From assembly GCF_018408855.1 (NCBI RefSeq), contig NZ_AP024326.1, positions 372,001-436,000 of the forward strand: a stretch of DNA of 64,000 bases. Direction: 5' to 3'. The DNA is from Caballeronia sp. NK8 (GTDB lineage: Bacteria; Pseudomonadota; Gammaproteobacteria; Burkholderiales; Burkholderiaceae). Below the pieces are notes generated by a model. That model had not been told where the DNA came from and did not search any database. It worked only from the letters and a program-made list of their open reading frames with translations. Below, piece by piece: positions 56,904 through 64,000 of the stretch. Every line of letters begins with the position of its first letter. Position 1 is the stretch's first letter. Made by a program: the position numbers and the translations under genes.

Positions 56904-58094
56904 ATGGAACAGAACGTCGAACGCGGCGGGCCGCTGGCGGGCGTGCGCGTGCTCGATCTGAGCGCCTATATCGCCGGTCCTTACGGCTGCACGCTGCTCG
57001 CGGATCAGGGCGCGGAAGTCATCAAGATCGAACCGCCCGCGGGGGATAACCTGCGCAAGTATCCCTCGACGCTCGAAGGCGAAAGCCGCGCGTTTCTCGG
57101 CGTGAATCGCAGCAAGCGCGGGCTCGTGCTCGACCTCAAGCAGGCGGACGCGCTCGACGTGCTGATCGCACTCGTGAAAGAGGCCGACGTGCTCGTCCAC
57201 AACTTTCGACCGAGCGTGCCCGCGCGGCTCGGCATCGCGTACGAGCAGCTGCGCGCGATCAATCCGCGCCTCGTCTATTGCGCGGTGACGGGCTATGGCG
57301 AAACCGGTCCGAACAAGGACAAGGCGGGCTACGACCAGGTGCTGCAAACGATGACCGGCATGTGCACGCTGCAAGGTGCGGCCGGCGGTCCTCCCGAAGT
57401 GCTTTACGGCTCGGTCGTCGATTACTACGCGGCGGCGCTCGTCGCATCGGGCGTGTCGTCGGCGCTGTTCGCGCGCGAAAAGACGGGCGAAGGGCAATAC
57501 GTCGGCGTGTCGCTGCTGCGCAGCGCGCTCACGATGCAATCGGCGCGCATGATCTGGGCGGACGGCGAGCCGAAGGACGTCGGCCGCGACATGCGCTCGG
57601 GCGGCATCACCGGCATTCATCCGACGCGCGAAGGGTATCTCTATCTCTCCGCGAACACGCCGCATTTCTGGAAGTCGCTGTGCGCGCTGACCGGTCTCGA
57701 TGCGCTCGCGGCCGACGAACGTTACGACACGGTGCGCAAGCGCGCGGTGCACCGCGATGAGATCGTGCCGAAGCTGCACGCCGCGCTCGCGCAACGCACG
57801 GCGCTCGAATGGGAAGCGCTTTTCGGCGATGCCGTTCCGTGCGCGGCCGCGCGCAGCGTCGAAGACATGTTCGACGATCCGCAAGTGCTCGCCGAGGACA
57901 TGGTCGCGCGCTTCGACTATCCGGGCGTGGGCGCGTATCGCGGATTCAAGCATCCGGTGCGCTTCACTTCGACCCCCCTGCCCGAGCCGTTCGCCGCGCC
58001 CGCTTTCGGCCAGCACAGCGATGCGCTGCTGCGCGAAGCCGGCTTGAGCGATGCAGCAATCGAAGCGCTGCGTACGAAGCGCGCAGTGCTTTGA
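56904..58094 (+). CDS. Class III (CaiB/BaiF) CoA transferase (396 aa)
   Basis: Forms interlocked-ring dimers that move CoA between carboxylic acids. 'VLDLSAYIAGPYGCTLLADQ' (about residues 15-34) is the N-terminal signature, and the probable catalytic Asp is Asp144 in 'KAGYDQVLQTMTG'. 'FRPSVPARLGIAYEQLRAIN' also matches the family. It probably makes the CoA ester that the CitE-like lyase cleaves. A GGAGAAGG lies ahead of the ATG. Confidence 0.92.
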   Translation: MEQNVERGGPLAGVRVLDLSAYIAGPYGCTLLADQGAEVIKIEPPAGDNLRKYPSTLEGESRAFLGVNRSKRGLVLDLKQADALDVLIALVKEADVLVHNFRPSVPARLGIAYEQLRAINPRLVYCAVTGYGETGPNKDKAGYDQVLQTMTGMCTLQGAAGGPPEVLYGSVVDYYAAALVASGVSSALFAREKTGEGQYVGVSLLRSALTMQSARMIWADGEPKDVGRDMRSGGITGIHPTREGYLYLSANTPHFWKSLCALTGLDALAADERYDTVRKRAVHRDEIVPKLHAALAQRTALEWEALFGDAVPCAAARSVEDMFDDPQVLAEDMVARFDYPGVGAYRGFKHPVRFTSTPLPEPFAAPAFGQHSDALLREAGLSDAAIEALRTKRAVL

Positions 58095-58110
58095 GCGGAG
58101 ACTCTTCGTA

Positions 58111-58920
58111 ATGAAATGCGATTCCCACATCCATATCTATGACCGCGCGTTCCTGAAGCCGGGCGATGCCCAGGTCTTCGTCGAGCATGCCGATGTCGCC
58201 GCGTACCGCCAGGTGCGGTCGAAGCTCGGCACGCAGCGCGTCGTGATCGTCACGCCGCGTGTGTACGGCACGGACAATGCCGTTACCGTCGACGCGATCC
58301 GTCAGCTCGGCATCGACAATGCGCGCGGCGTCGCGGTGCTCGATCCCGACGTCACCGACGACGAACTGGATGCGCTGAACAAGGGCGGCATTCGCGGCAT
58401 CCGCTTCACGCTCTATACGGCGCAGAACGCGGCAGTCGGCTTCGACATGGTCGAGCCGCTCGCCCGGCGCGTCGCGGAACTCGGCTGGCATGTGCAGCTG
58501 CACTGGACCGCGGAGCAGATCGTCGAGCACGAAGCGCTGCTGCATCGCCTGCCCGCGAAGATGGTCTTCGATCATCGCGCGCGCCTGCCGTCGAAAGACG
58601 GCGTGCGGCACGCGGCATTCGGCATCGTGCGCCGTCTCGCCGATGCGGGCCGCGCCTGGATCAAGCTCTCCGGTCCTTATCTCGACTCGGCGGCAGGCCT
58701 CGGCAACCGCTACGACGACATTATGCCGATGGCCCGCGCATGGGTGCAAGCCGTGCCCGAGCGCCTCGTGTGGGGAAGCGACTGGCCGCACGTGACGGAG
58801 ACCCACAAGCCCGACGACGCGTTCCTGCTCGACCTGCTCGCCGAATGGGCCGAAGACGATGCGGCACGCGAACGCATCCTCGTCAAAAATCCCGCCGTGC
58901 TCTACGGCTTCGCAATCTAA
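58111..58920 (+). CDS. Amidohydrolase-family (TIM-barrel metal-dependent) hydrolase (269 aa)
   Basis: Amidohydrolase_2 type. The N-terminal metal site is His6-x-His8 in 'CDSHIHIYD', and the C-terminal Asp is in 'WGSDWPHV'. Relatives hydrolyse lactones such as 2-pyrone-4,6-dicarboxylate or decarboxylate acids. It lies 16 bases after the CoA-transferase gene. In this operon it could open a lactone to give the carboxylate substrate; inference. Confidence 0.88.
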   Translation: MKCDSHIHIYDRAFLKPGDAQVFVEHADVAAYRQVRSKLGTQRVVIVTPRVYGTDNAVTVDAIRQLGIDNARGVAVLDPDVTDDELDALNKGGIRGIRFTLYTAQNAAVGFDMVEPLARRVAELGWHVQLHWTAEQIVEHEALLHRLPAKMVFDHRARLPSKDGVRHAAFGIVRRLADAGRAWIKLSGPYLDSAAGLGNRYDDIMPMARAWVQAVPERLVWGSDWPHVTETHKPDDAFLLDLLAEWAEDDAARERILVKNPAVLYGFAI

Positions 58921-58947
58921 AAGAACAAAGACTTCAGGAGACACCGC

Positions 58948-60312
58948 ATGAAATCCGCCGCCGCACCGACGCCCGTGCGCAAGACACGCTTCACCGAAGC
59001 GACCATCCGGCTCTTCGAGCGCGTCATCCCCGATCCTTTCGTGCTCGCGATACTGATCACCGCGATCGTCGCGGTGCTGTCGCTGATCTTCGCGCCACAT
59101 GCTTCCGTGCCCAAAATGATCGGCGGCTGGTACAAGGGCTTCTTCGACATTTTCACGTTCGCGTTCCAGATCACGCTCGTGCTCGTCACGGGCCATGCGT
59201 TCGCGCACGCGCCGCCCGTGCAGCGCGTGTTCAAGGCGCTCGTGTCGATCGCGCGCACGCCCGCGCAGGCGGGCGCGCTTACCTTCGTGCTCGTCGCGGT
59301 GACATCGTTCTTCAACTGGGGCATGGGCCTCGTCGTCGCCGCCTTGCTGGCGCGCGAAGTGGCCAAGCGCATGCGCGTCGACTTCGCGTGGATCGTCGCG
59401 GCGGGCTTCTCCGGCTGGGTCGTGTGGGCGAGCGGCATTTCAAGTTCCATCGCGCTCGCGCAATCGACGCCGGGCAGTTCGATGAATGTCGTGCAAAAGC
59501 TGACGGGCGCCGTGCTGCCCTTCGGCGAGACGGTGTTCACGCGCTTCAATCTCGTGCCGACGCTCGTGATGCTCTTCGCCATGCCTTTCGTGCTCGCCTG
59601 GCTCAAGCCGCGCGATGAAGACGCCGTCGTGCTCGACACCGCCAGGCACCCCGACGAGCCGATCCGCAAGCGTCCCGACGGCAAGCTGAGCTTCGCGCGC
59701 TGGATCGAGCATTCGTGGATCGGCAGCGCGTTCATCGGCGCTGCGGGCATTGCGTTGATCGTCCTCACGCAGTTCCAGCACATCGCGTTTTCCGGCGTGA
59801 ATGCAGTGATCTTCGTGATGTTCATCGCCGGTGTGATCCTTCACGGCTATCCGCTCGCCTATGCGGACGCGATCAGGAACGCGGCGAAGCAGACCGGCTC
59901 GATGATGCTTCAGTACCCGCTCTACGGCGGCATCATGGGCATGATGGATGCGACCGGCCTGCCCGACGTGATCTCGCACTTCTTCATTGCCATTTCCAAC
60001 GCACACACGCTGCCGTTCTGGAGCTACGTGTGCTCGCTCATCGTCACTTTCTTCATTCCGAGCGGCGGCGGACACTGGGCCGTGCAAGGTCCGTTCGTCG
60101 TGCCTGCCGCGGTCGCGCTGCACGCCTCGGTACCCGCGACGACGATGGCCGTCGCGATGGGCGAGCAGGTCTCGAACATGATGCAGCCGTTCTGGGCCGC
60201 GCCCGTCGTCGCGATGGCGGGCGTCGGCGTGCAGCGTGTACTCGGCTTCACGGTGATGACGTTCGCCGTCGGCCTGATCGTCTACGGCGCGGCCTTGCTG
60301 ATCTTCGTCTGA
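58948..60312 (+). CDS. atoE: Short-chain fatty acid transporter, AtoE family (454 aa)
   Basis: Integral membrane protein with about ten to twelve hydrophobic segments. 'FFNWGMGLVVAALLAREVAK' and 'FFIPSGGGHWAVQGPFVVPA' are hallmark stretches of AtoE/TIGR00366. AtoE brings in short-chain carboxylates such as acetoacetate or butyrate. As the last gene of the LysR-linked operon it probably imports the pathway's substrate. Confidence 0.92.
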   Translation: MKSAAAPTPVRKTRFTEATIRLFERVIPDPFVLAILITAIVAVLSLIFAPHASVPKMIGGWYKGFFDIFTFAFQITLVLVTGHAFAHAPPVQRVFKALVSIARTPAQAGALTFVLVAVTSFFNWGMGLVVAALLAREVAKRMRVDFAWIVAAGFSGWVVWASGISSSIALAQSTPGSSMNVVQKLTGAVLPFGETVFTRFNLVPTLVMLFAMPFVLAWLKPRDEDAVVLDTARHPDEPIRKRPDGKLSFARWIEHSWIGSAFIGAAGIALIVLTQFQHIAFSGVNAVIFVMFIAGVILHGYPLAYADAIRNAAKQTGSMMLQYPLYGGIMGMMDATGLPDVISHFFIAISNAHTLPFWSYVCSLIVTFFIPSGGGHWAVQGPFVVPAAVALHASVPATTMAVAMGEQVSNMMQPFWAAPVVAMAGVGVQRVLGFTVMTFAVGLIVYGAALLIFV

Positions 60313-60383
60313 AGCGCGATGAACGGTGCGCATCGGCGGCGCGTGGCACCCTGACTCGCGCTGACGCCGGCGCAACGCTTCGA

Positions 60384-61235
60384 CTACGCGTAGCGCCGCG
60401 CTTCGTCCATCAGTTCCGGCGCGCCGATGATCGCGTTGATCTCGTCGAAGTCGGCCATGCGCTCTTTCCACGGCGCACTCGTGCGATGCTCGCGCAGGCT
60501 GCCGTAGAAGCCTTGCAGCGCATGCGCGACCGCGCGCGCCGCGCCGCCCGGAAAGATCACGATGCGAAAGCCGCGTGCCGCCAGCGCATCGGCGCTCTGC
60601 ACCGGCGTCTTGCCCCCTTCGACCATATTGGCGAGCAGCGGCACGCGTGAGGCGAAGCGCGCACAAGCCGCATCCATCTGCTCGGCCGAGCGCAGCGCTT
60701 CGATGAATAGCGCATCGACGCCCGTTTCCAGATAACGTTCGGCGCGTTCGAGCGCGGCATCGAGACCCTCCACCGCGAGCGCGTCCGTGCGAGCCAGAAT
60801 GAGCGTGTCGCTGCGTTCACGCGCATCGAGCGCGGCGCGCAGCTTGCCGCACATTTGCGCGACGGGAATCACGCTCTTGCCGTCCAGATGACCGCAGCGC
60901 TTCGGGAAGGTCTGATCTTCAAGCTGAATCATTGCGGCGCCCGCGCGTTCGAAGCCACGAACCGTGCGCTTGACGTTCAGCGCATTCCCAAAGCCCGTGT
61001 CGGCATCCACGATGACCGGCAGCGACACCCGCTCGGTGATGCGCGCGAGCGTATCCGCGACTTCGGTGAAGGTCGTAAGACCCACGTCGGAGCGTCCCAG
61101 CTTCGTATAGGCGATCGACGCGCCCGACAGATACAGCGCATCGAAACCGGCCTGCTCGGCGATCAGCGCGGAAAGCGCGTCGTAGACGCCGGGCGCGAGG
61201 ACGGTTCCGTGCGCGAGTTGTTCAGCGAGAATCAT
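60384..61235 (-). CDS. Isocitrate lyase / PEP mutase superfamily enzyme (283 aa)
   Basis: TIM-barrel enzyme with the lyase signature KRCGH (Cys114 in 'FPKRCGHLDGK'), which marks C-C bond cleaving members (isocitrate, methylisocitrate and dimethylmalate lyases) rather than true phosphonate mutases. 'VDADTGFGNALNV' and 'MIQLEDQ' carry the metal-binding acids. It is convergent with atoE (71 bases) and follows the aconitase-type small-subunit gene by 3 bases. Together they suggest a dehydrate/hydrate-then-cleave step on a branched malate-like acid. Confidence 0.9.
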   Translation of the reverse strand: MILAEQLAHGTVLAPGVYDALSALIAEQAGFDALYLSGASIAYTKLGRSDVGLTTFTEVADTLARITERVSLPVIVDADTGFGNALNVKRTVRGFERAGAAMIQLEDQTFPKRCGHLDGKSVIPVAQMCGKLRAALDARERSDTLILARTDALAVEGLDAALERAERYLETGVDALFIEALRSAEQMDAACARFASRVPLLANMVEGGKTPVQSADALAARGFRIVIFPGGAARAVAHALQGFYGSLREHRTSAPWKERMADFDEINAIIGAPELMDEARRYA

Positions 61236-61238
61236 GCG

Positions 61239-61742
61239 TTACCGCTCCTTGACGCTGTAGCGCTGCTTCAGCAAATTGAAAAGCCCGCCTGCCTCGGCCA
61301 TGTCGAGCAGGAACGAAGGCAAAGGCTCGCAGACGAGCGTTGCGCCGCCGGCGCGCGTAATGCGCGCGTGCAGCGGATCGATGGCTATGCGCTCACCCTC
61401 TTCCATCGCTTCAGCCTCTGCGCACGTGAGCAGCACGAGTCCCACGTTGAACGCGTTGCGAAAGAACAAGCCGCTGAACGCGGGCGCGATAACCGCGCGC
61501 ACGCCGAGCCGCACGAGCGCGGCCGGCGCCTGCTCGCGCGACGAACCGATGCCGAAGTTCGGCCCCGCCACGATGACGTCGCCGGGTCGCACGTTCGCCG
61601 CGAACTCCGGGCGCTGCCGTTGCAGGCAATGCCGCGCGATCTCGTCGATGCCGAATTTCATGTACGCGCCGGGCGCGAGCGCATCGGTATCGATGTCCGC
61701 GCCGACGCGCCAAACGCGATGCGTCTCGATGCCTTCGCTCAT
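61239..61742 (-). CDS. Aconitase-superfamily small subunit, LeuD-like (167 aa)
   Basis: The swivelling domain of a two-subunit hydro-lyase (3-isopropylmalate or dimethylmaleate hydratase type). 'DIDTDALAPGAYMKF' (about residue 18) and 'GPNFGIGSSREQAP' (about 60-73) are the diagnostic motifs. It needs an iron-sulfur large subunit (LeuC-like), which is not in the window. The upstream side is instead occupied by a divergent zinc-ribbon gene 20 bases away. Stop TGA to lyase ATG spacing is only 3 bases. Confidence 0.9.
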   Translation of the reverse strand: MSEGIETHRVWRVGADIDTDALAPGAYMKFGIDEIARHCLQRQRPEFAANVRPGDVIVAGPNFGIGSSREQAPAALVRLGVRAVIAPAFSGLFFRNAFNVGLVLLTCAEAEAMEEGERIAIDPLHARITRAGGATLVCEPLPSFLLDMAEAGGLFNLLKQRYSVKER

Positions 61743-61762
61743 GCCCCCTCGGCGGTGCTCTC

Positions 61763-62107
61763 ATGGCGCAATCCCGATGCGATCGCTGTGGTGCGACAGG
61801 ACCTGCACGCGACTTCGTCAGTGCTGGGTCGGAGGGCACTTGGCGTGTCCTCTGTAGCCGATGCTTCAACACCGAAATGGCGCAGTTCGGCGACATGCAC
61901 GGATTCGAGCAGGAGAGCTTTACACCGCTTCGGCTGCGCGACCTGGACGACAACGATCACGAATTTCACTTCCGCAGCTTGTTGCTCGGCGATCAGCTAT
62001 CCCTGGAGGCATTCGAGCTTGCGGGCGACGATCAAGCCACGGGCTACCGCTTTCAGATTCTTGGCCAAGCCGATGCGGAGCCGTTCGCTCTGTTTTGGGT
62101 CAACTGA
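61763..62107 (+). CDS. Hypothetical zinc-ribbon protein (114 aa)
   Basis: Two CxxC knuckles, CDRCG (residues 6-10) and CSRC (about 31-34), should bind one zinc. The remaining ~80 residues are acidic with a beta-rich look ('FTPLRLRDLDDNDHEFHF', 'GYRFQILGQ'). I do not recognise the family or function. GC and codon use are close to average. It starts 20 bases from the LeuD-like start and may have displaced the missing large subunit gene. Confidence 0.65.
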   Translation: MAQSRCDRCGATGPARDFVSAGSEGTWRVLCSRCFNTEMAQFGDMHGFEQESFTPLRLRDLDDNDHEFHFRSLLLGDQLSLEAFELAGDDQATGYRFQILGQADAEPFALFWVN

Positions 62108-62333
62108 TCCAGAAGATGAAGCGGGCATTGGCATAACGCACCTCAAAGCGGATGCCGACAACTTGTAGCTATGCTCGATAGCTTCGTTCTCACGGTGATT
62201 CTCCGTTCCTTGAAGGACATGCGTTCCAGGGAAATGATAAAGCGCTCGTATCGACGTAGGGTCGGATCGTGCGTTCCTCATTAGGAACAGGTCAACCGCA
62301 GACGTTCTCACCGAAACGACTCGGAAGCGTCGG

Positions 62334-62678
62334 TCAGAGGGAAACTTCTGCGGTCAATGCATCCCAAGGCGCGGTCAGACGGCCCTCTTCACGCACGATC
62401 AGACCCGCGTTCTCCAGAATCGCTACATCCTCGTAGACCCGTTTGTAGTCACGATTCAGGGCGAGCGCGAGTGCCTTCACGCTCTCTGCGCCTTCGCGGT
62501 GAAGATGGCGCAACATCTCAAGGCGTTTCGGCGACAGCGCAGCCAGCATCTCCTCCAGCGACAAAAAGGTCACATGCCGCTCTTCAAACTTTTCGCCGGC
62601 TTGCGCGCGGCTGAAGGCCGACGCGAATCGACGCCCCATATCACGAGCACCAGCCACATGCACATTAAGCTTGCTCAT
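62334..62678 (-). CDS. TumA-like / HVO_A0114-type HTH antitoxin (114 aa)
   Basis: A MarR-like helix-turn-helix in the C-terminal half ('SVKALALALNRDYKRVYEDV', about residues 66-85, followed by 'AGLIVREEGRL'). Proteins of this type follow TumE-family (DUF6516) genes, which is the case here: the ATG overlaps the stop of the upstream gene as ATGA. The expected role is to bind the partner and repress the pair's promoter. Confidence 0.8.
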   Translation of the reverse strand: MSKLNVHVAGARDMGRRFASAFSRAQAGEKFEERHVTFLSLEEMLAALSPKRLEMLRHLHREGAESVKALALALNRDYKRVYEDVAILENAGLIVREEGRLTAPWDALTAEVSL

Positions 62679-62992
62679 GTTTCACCTCGCTCACGTTCAA
62701 CATCATCCAGGAAATCAGCCACCATCTCCTCTACCGACGAGAAGGCATATGGCTGTTCACGGTCGCGATAGTGCCTATCGTTGCCCTTGCCGCGCTCGTT
62801 GTCGTAGCCGATGATTCTTTGGCCATCTCGGTCATAGAAAAGGCTGTACTTCAGACCATGACGTCTTTCAGCATCGCTCTCGGGCAATCGCCAGATGCGC
62901 ATTTCGAGTTGTTTCCGGACACCCGCCGGCCACACATGCTCAACGGCGACTGACCCTGATCGCGACACGCTCACAATGTGTCGGCATGCCAA
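62675..62992 (-). CDS. TumE-family (DUF6516) toxin-like protein (about 100 aa)
   Basis: Contains 'MRIWRLPE', 'GLKYSLFYDR' and 'IGYDNERGKGNDRHYRD', which match the core DUF6516 pattern W-R-L-P, H/G-K-Y, Y-D-N-E-x-G-K-G-x-x-R-H. The family is proposed as the toxin half of a two-gene system with an HTH partner. The start is uncertain: TTG 62992 is the longest, GTG 62974 and GTG 62968 are alternatives, and none has a good ribosome binding site. That suggests very weak translation. Confidence 0.78.
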   Translation of the reverse strand: MACRHIVSVSRSGSVAVEHVWPAGVRKQLEMRIWRLPESDAERRHGLKYSLFYDRDGQRIIGYDNERGKGNDRHYRDREQPYAFSSVEEMVADFLDDVERERGET

Positions 62993-63577
62993 GGCCCCGA
63001 GCGGCGCTTTCTCTTGTTTGACGAATTAGTTTGCCTCAGCGTTAGGCCTGGCAATCCGCTAGATTGAGTCGTTGGGAGACCTCGCTCGACAAAACGTAGG
63101 ACTGCACCCGCCTCTGACAATTCTAACTTGACATAAGTAACAAGATCGGTTTTTATATCGTTATCCTAATTACTGTCTGGGGCGGTAGCAACCCGAGTAT
63201 CGGCTCTGGCGCTCTTTCGGCGGGCGGCGACTGTCCGATACATCGGAAATGACCAATCCGTCCCGGTGCAGGTCAGGGCTAATTGGCAGAGTTGGTGGTA
63301 TTGACTGCTCCTTCGTAAACCTACGGGACGACCTTGCCGACTCAGCCTTTTGCGCCACCCGAGTTGTCGGAGATCGGAAAACTAGGCAGCTTACGCGCAA
63401 GCGTCGAGACACATCCGCGAGACGAAAGGAACACCATTATCGCAACGCTGCCTCCGCATGCGCGAGCGTTGTTCGAGACGCTTGCCGAACGTTTTTAAGA
63501 ACTCTTCTTGCCCGAAGCGGGCGCGGTTCTAACGCCCGTTACGTTGGGGTCGAAGAGGACGACGGAAGGCGACAGGG
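62993..63577. other. Intergenic region with one strong promoter-like sequence
   Basis: No recognisable gene. TTGACA (63128-63133) and TTTTAT (63151-63156), 17 bases apart, form a good rightward promoter candidate inside an AT-rich patch (63110-63170). The only rightward frame after it (63249-63593, 114 codons) is rich in Arg/Ser/Ala and looks like a shadow. A small RNA is possible but unsupported. Confidence 0.35.
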
Positions 63578-64000
63578 CTACCGTAGCGCTTGAAGTCGGC
63601 GTAGGCACCGGGCGTCATCACCTCCGCGCCGATACATCTGGATGGCCTTCTGACGATTGAGCGTCGCTCCAGTGCTCGGCGCCCCCCACACTCCCTCCCA
63701 ATACAGCCCCAAGTTGTGTGCGGAAGCCTTGTGGCCCAAGTCAACCGCTCGTTCGTACAGCGTGCGTGCAAGATCCGCGTCAGCATCTATCCCCCTGCCG
63801 ATCCGTGCGCTGTCTGCGAGCGCCGCCGCCGCGATGCCGCGAAGCCGACCGTCGGCGGTGTCGTCCTTCATCACGTCTTCAAGGATCGCGTTGCCACTTG
63901 CGTAGTCCGTATCACCGCCGGTCGACGTGACGAGGGAGATGGCAAGTGCAACCCGCAACGACGCATGGCGATTCACGCCTACACGATCGAGAAGGCGACG
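63578..64000 (-). CDS. Sel1-repeat protein (partial, 5' end off the window)
   Basis: The reverse frame is open from 63578 to the right edge, so the N-terminus lies outside; GTG 63976 would be an internal start only. 'ADADLARTLYERAVDLGHKA' followed by 'AHNLGLYWEG' and 'LNRQKAIQMYRRGGDD' are one and a half Sel1 (TPR-like) repeats. Such proteins serve as scaffolds or periplasmic interaction modules. The length seen is 141 codons including the stop. Confidence 0.7.
   Translation of the reverse strand, partial: RRLLDRVGVNRHASLRVALAISLVTSTGGDTDYASGNAILEDVMKDDTADGRLRGIAAAALADSARIGRGIDADADLARTLYERAVDLGHKASAHNLGLYWEGVWGAPSTGATLNRQKAIQMYRRGGDDARCLRRLQALR

Noticed and set aside
63128..63593. Strong TTGACA promoter followed by a 114-codon plus-strand frame
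   Set aside because: The frame starts over 90 bases later and looks compositional; the promoter may be real but its product is not supported.

Overview
The window looks like chromosomal DNA of a Burkholderiaceae bacterium, probably Paraburkholderia, Caballeronia or a close relative. This is an inference from high GC with strong third-position bias, dense acyl-CoA and aromatic-type catabolic operons, a large number of LysR/TetR/IclR/LacI/AraC regulators, and the families present (RhlE, an AtoE transporter, DUF4148-like and giant HAMP-array sensor proteins). No rRNA, tRNA or CRISPR array was seen.

Layout. 1-4440 (minus): ETF-ubiquinone oxidoreductase (cut by the left edge), a large acyl-CoA dehydrogenase and an AraC regulator. 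4912-9729 (plus): histidine phosphatase, APH-type kinase, SDR and an ACAD10/11-like dehydrogenase, then a LysR gene; the set resembles 4-hydroxyacyl-CoA catabolism. 9737-11640: two TetR genes, with a decayed pntB 3' end between them. 11641-25000 is an accessory region full of relics: a deleted ISNCY-type transposase, an Xre/RES toxin-antitoxin pair, broken phage-like and SDR fragments, two ohr paralogues with a one-Cys OhrR and shared palindromic operators, an integrase relic, a full-length but apparently catalytically dead tyrosine recombinase, a stand-alone receiver, and an ars cluster (arsR-arsI-deleted arsC-acr3-arsC fragment-arsH-arsH relic) ending in a RAYT-like gene.

24990-32223 (minus) is one likely operon: enoyl-CoA hydratase, spermidine/putrescine-type ABC transporter (with both permeases fused), acyl-CoA ligase and IclR regulator. 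It would import a carboxylate, activate it and start degrading it. 32585-41758 (plus) is a second catabolic operon: a branched-chain-amino-acid-type ABC importer (with permease and ATPase fused), a cupin dioxygenase, quinone oxidoreductase, SDR, polyol/iron-type dehydrogenase and a LacI regulator. Two perfect 14-bp palindromes in front of it are the probable LacI operators.

42077-50283 (minus) encodes two coupled hybrid histidine kinases. The first, 2010 residues, carries seven nearly identical 92-residue HAMP units (276-bp tandem repeat) plus divergent ones. After it come a PAP2 phosphatase gene with a frameshifted 5' end, rhlE and a metallo-beta-lactamase-fold hydrolase.

55006-61742 is a third catabolic island: LysR, CitE-like lyase, class III CoA transferase, amidohydrolase, AtoE, a PEP-mutase/isocitrate-lyase family enzyme and an orphan aconitase-type small subunit. 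61763-64000 holds a zinc-ribbon protein, a TumE/TumA-like toxin-antitoxin pair and a Sel1-repeat protein cut by the right edge.
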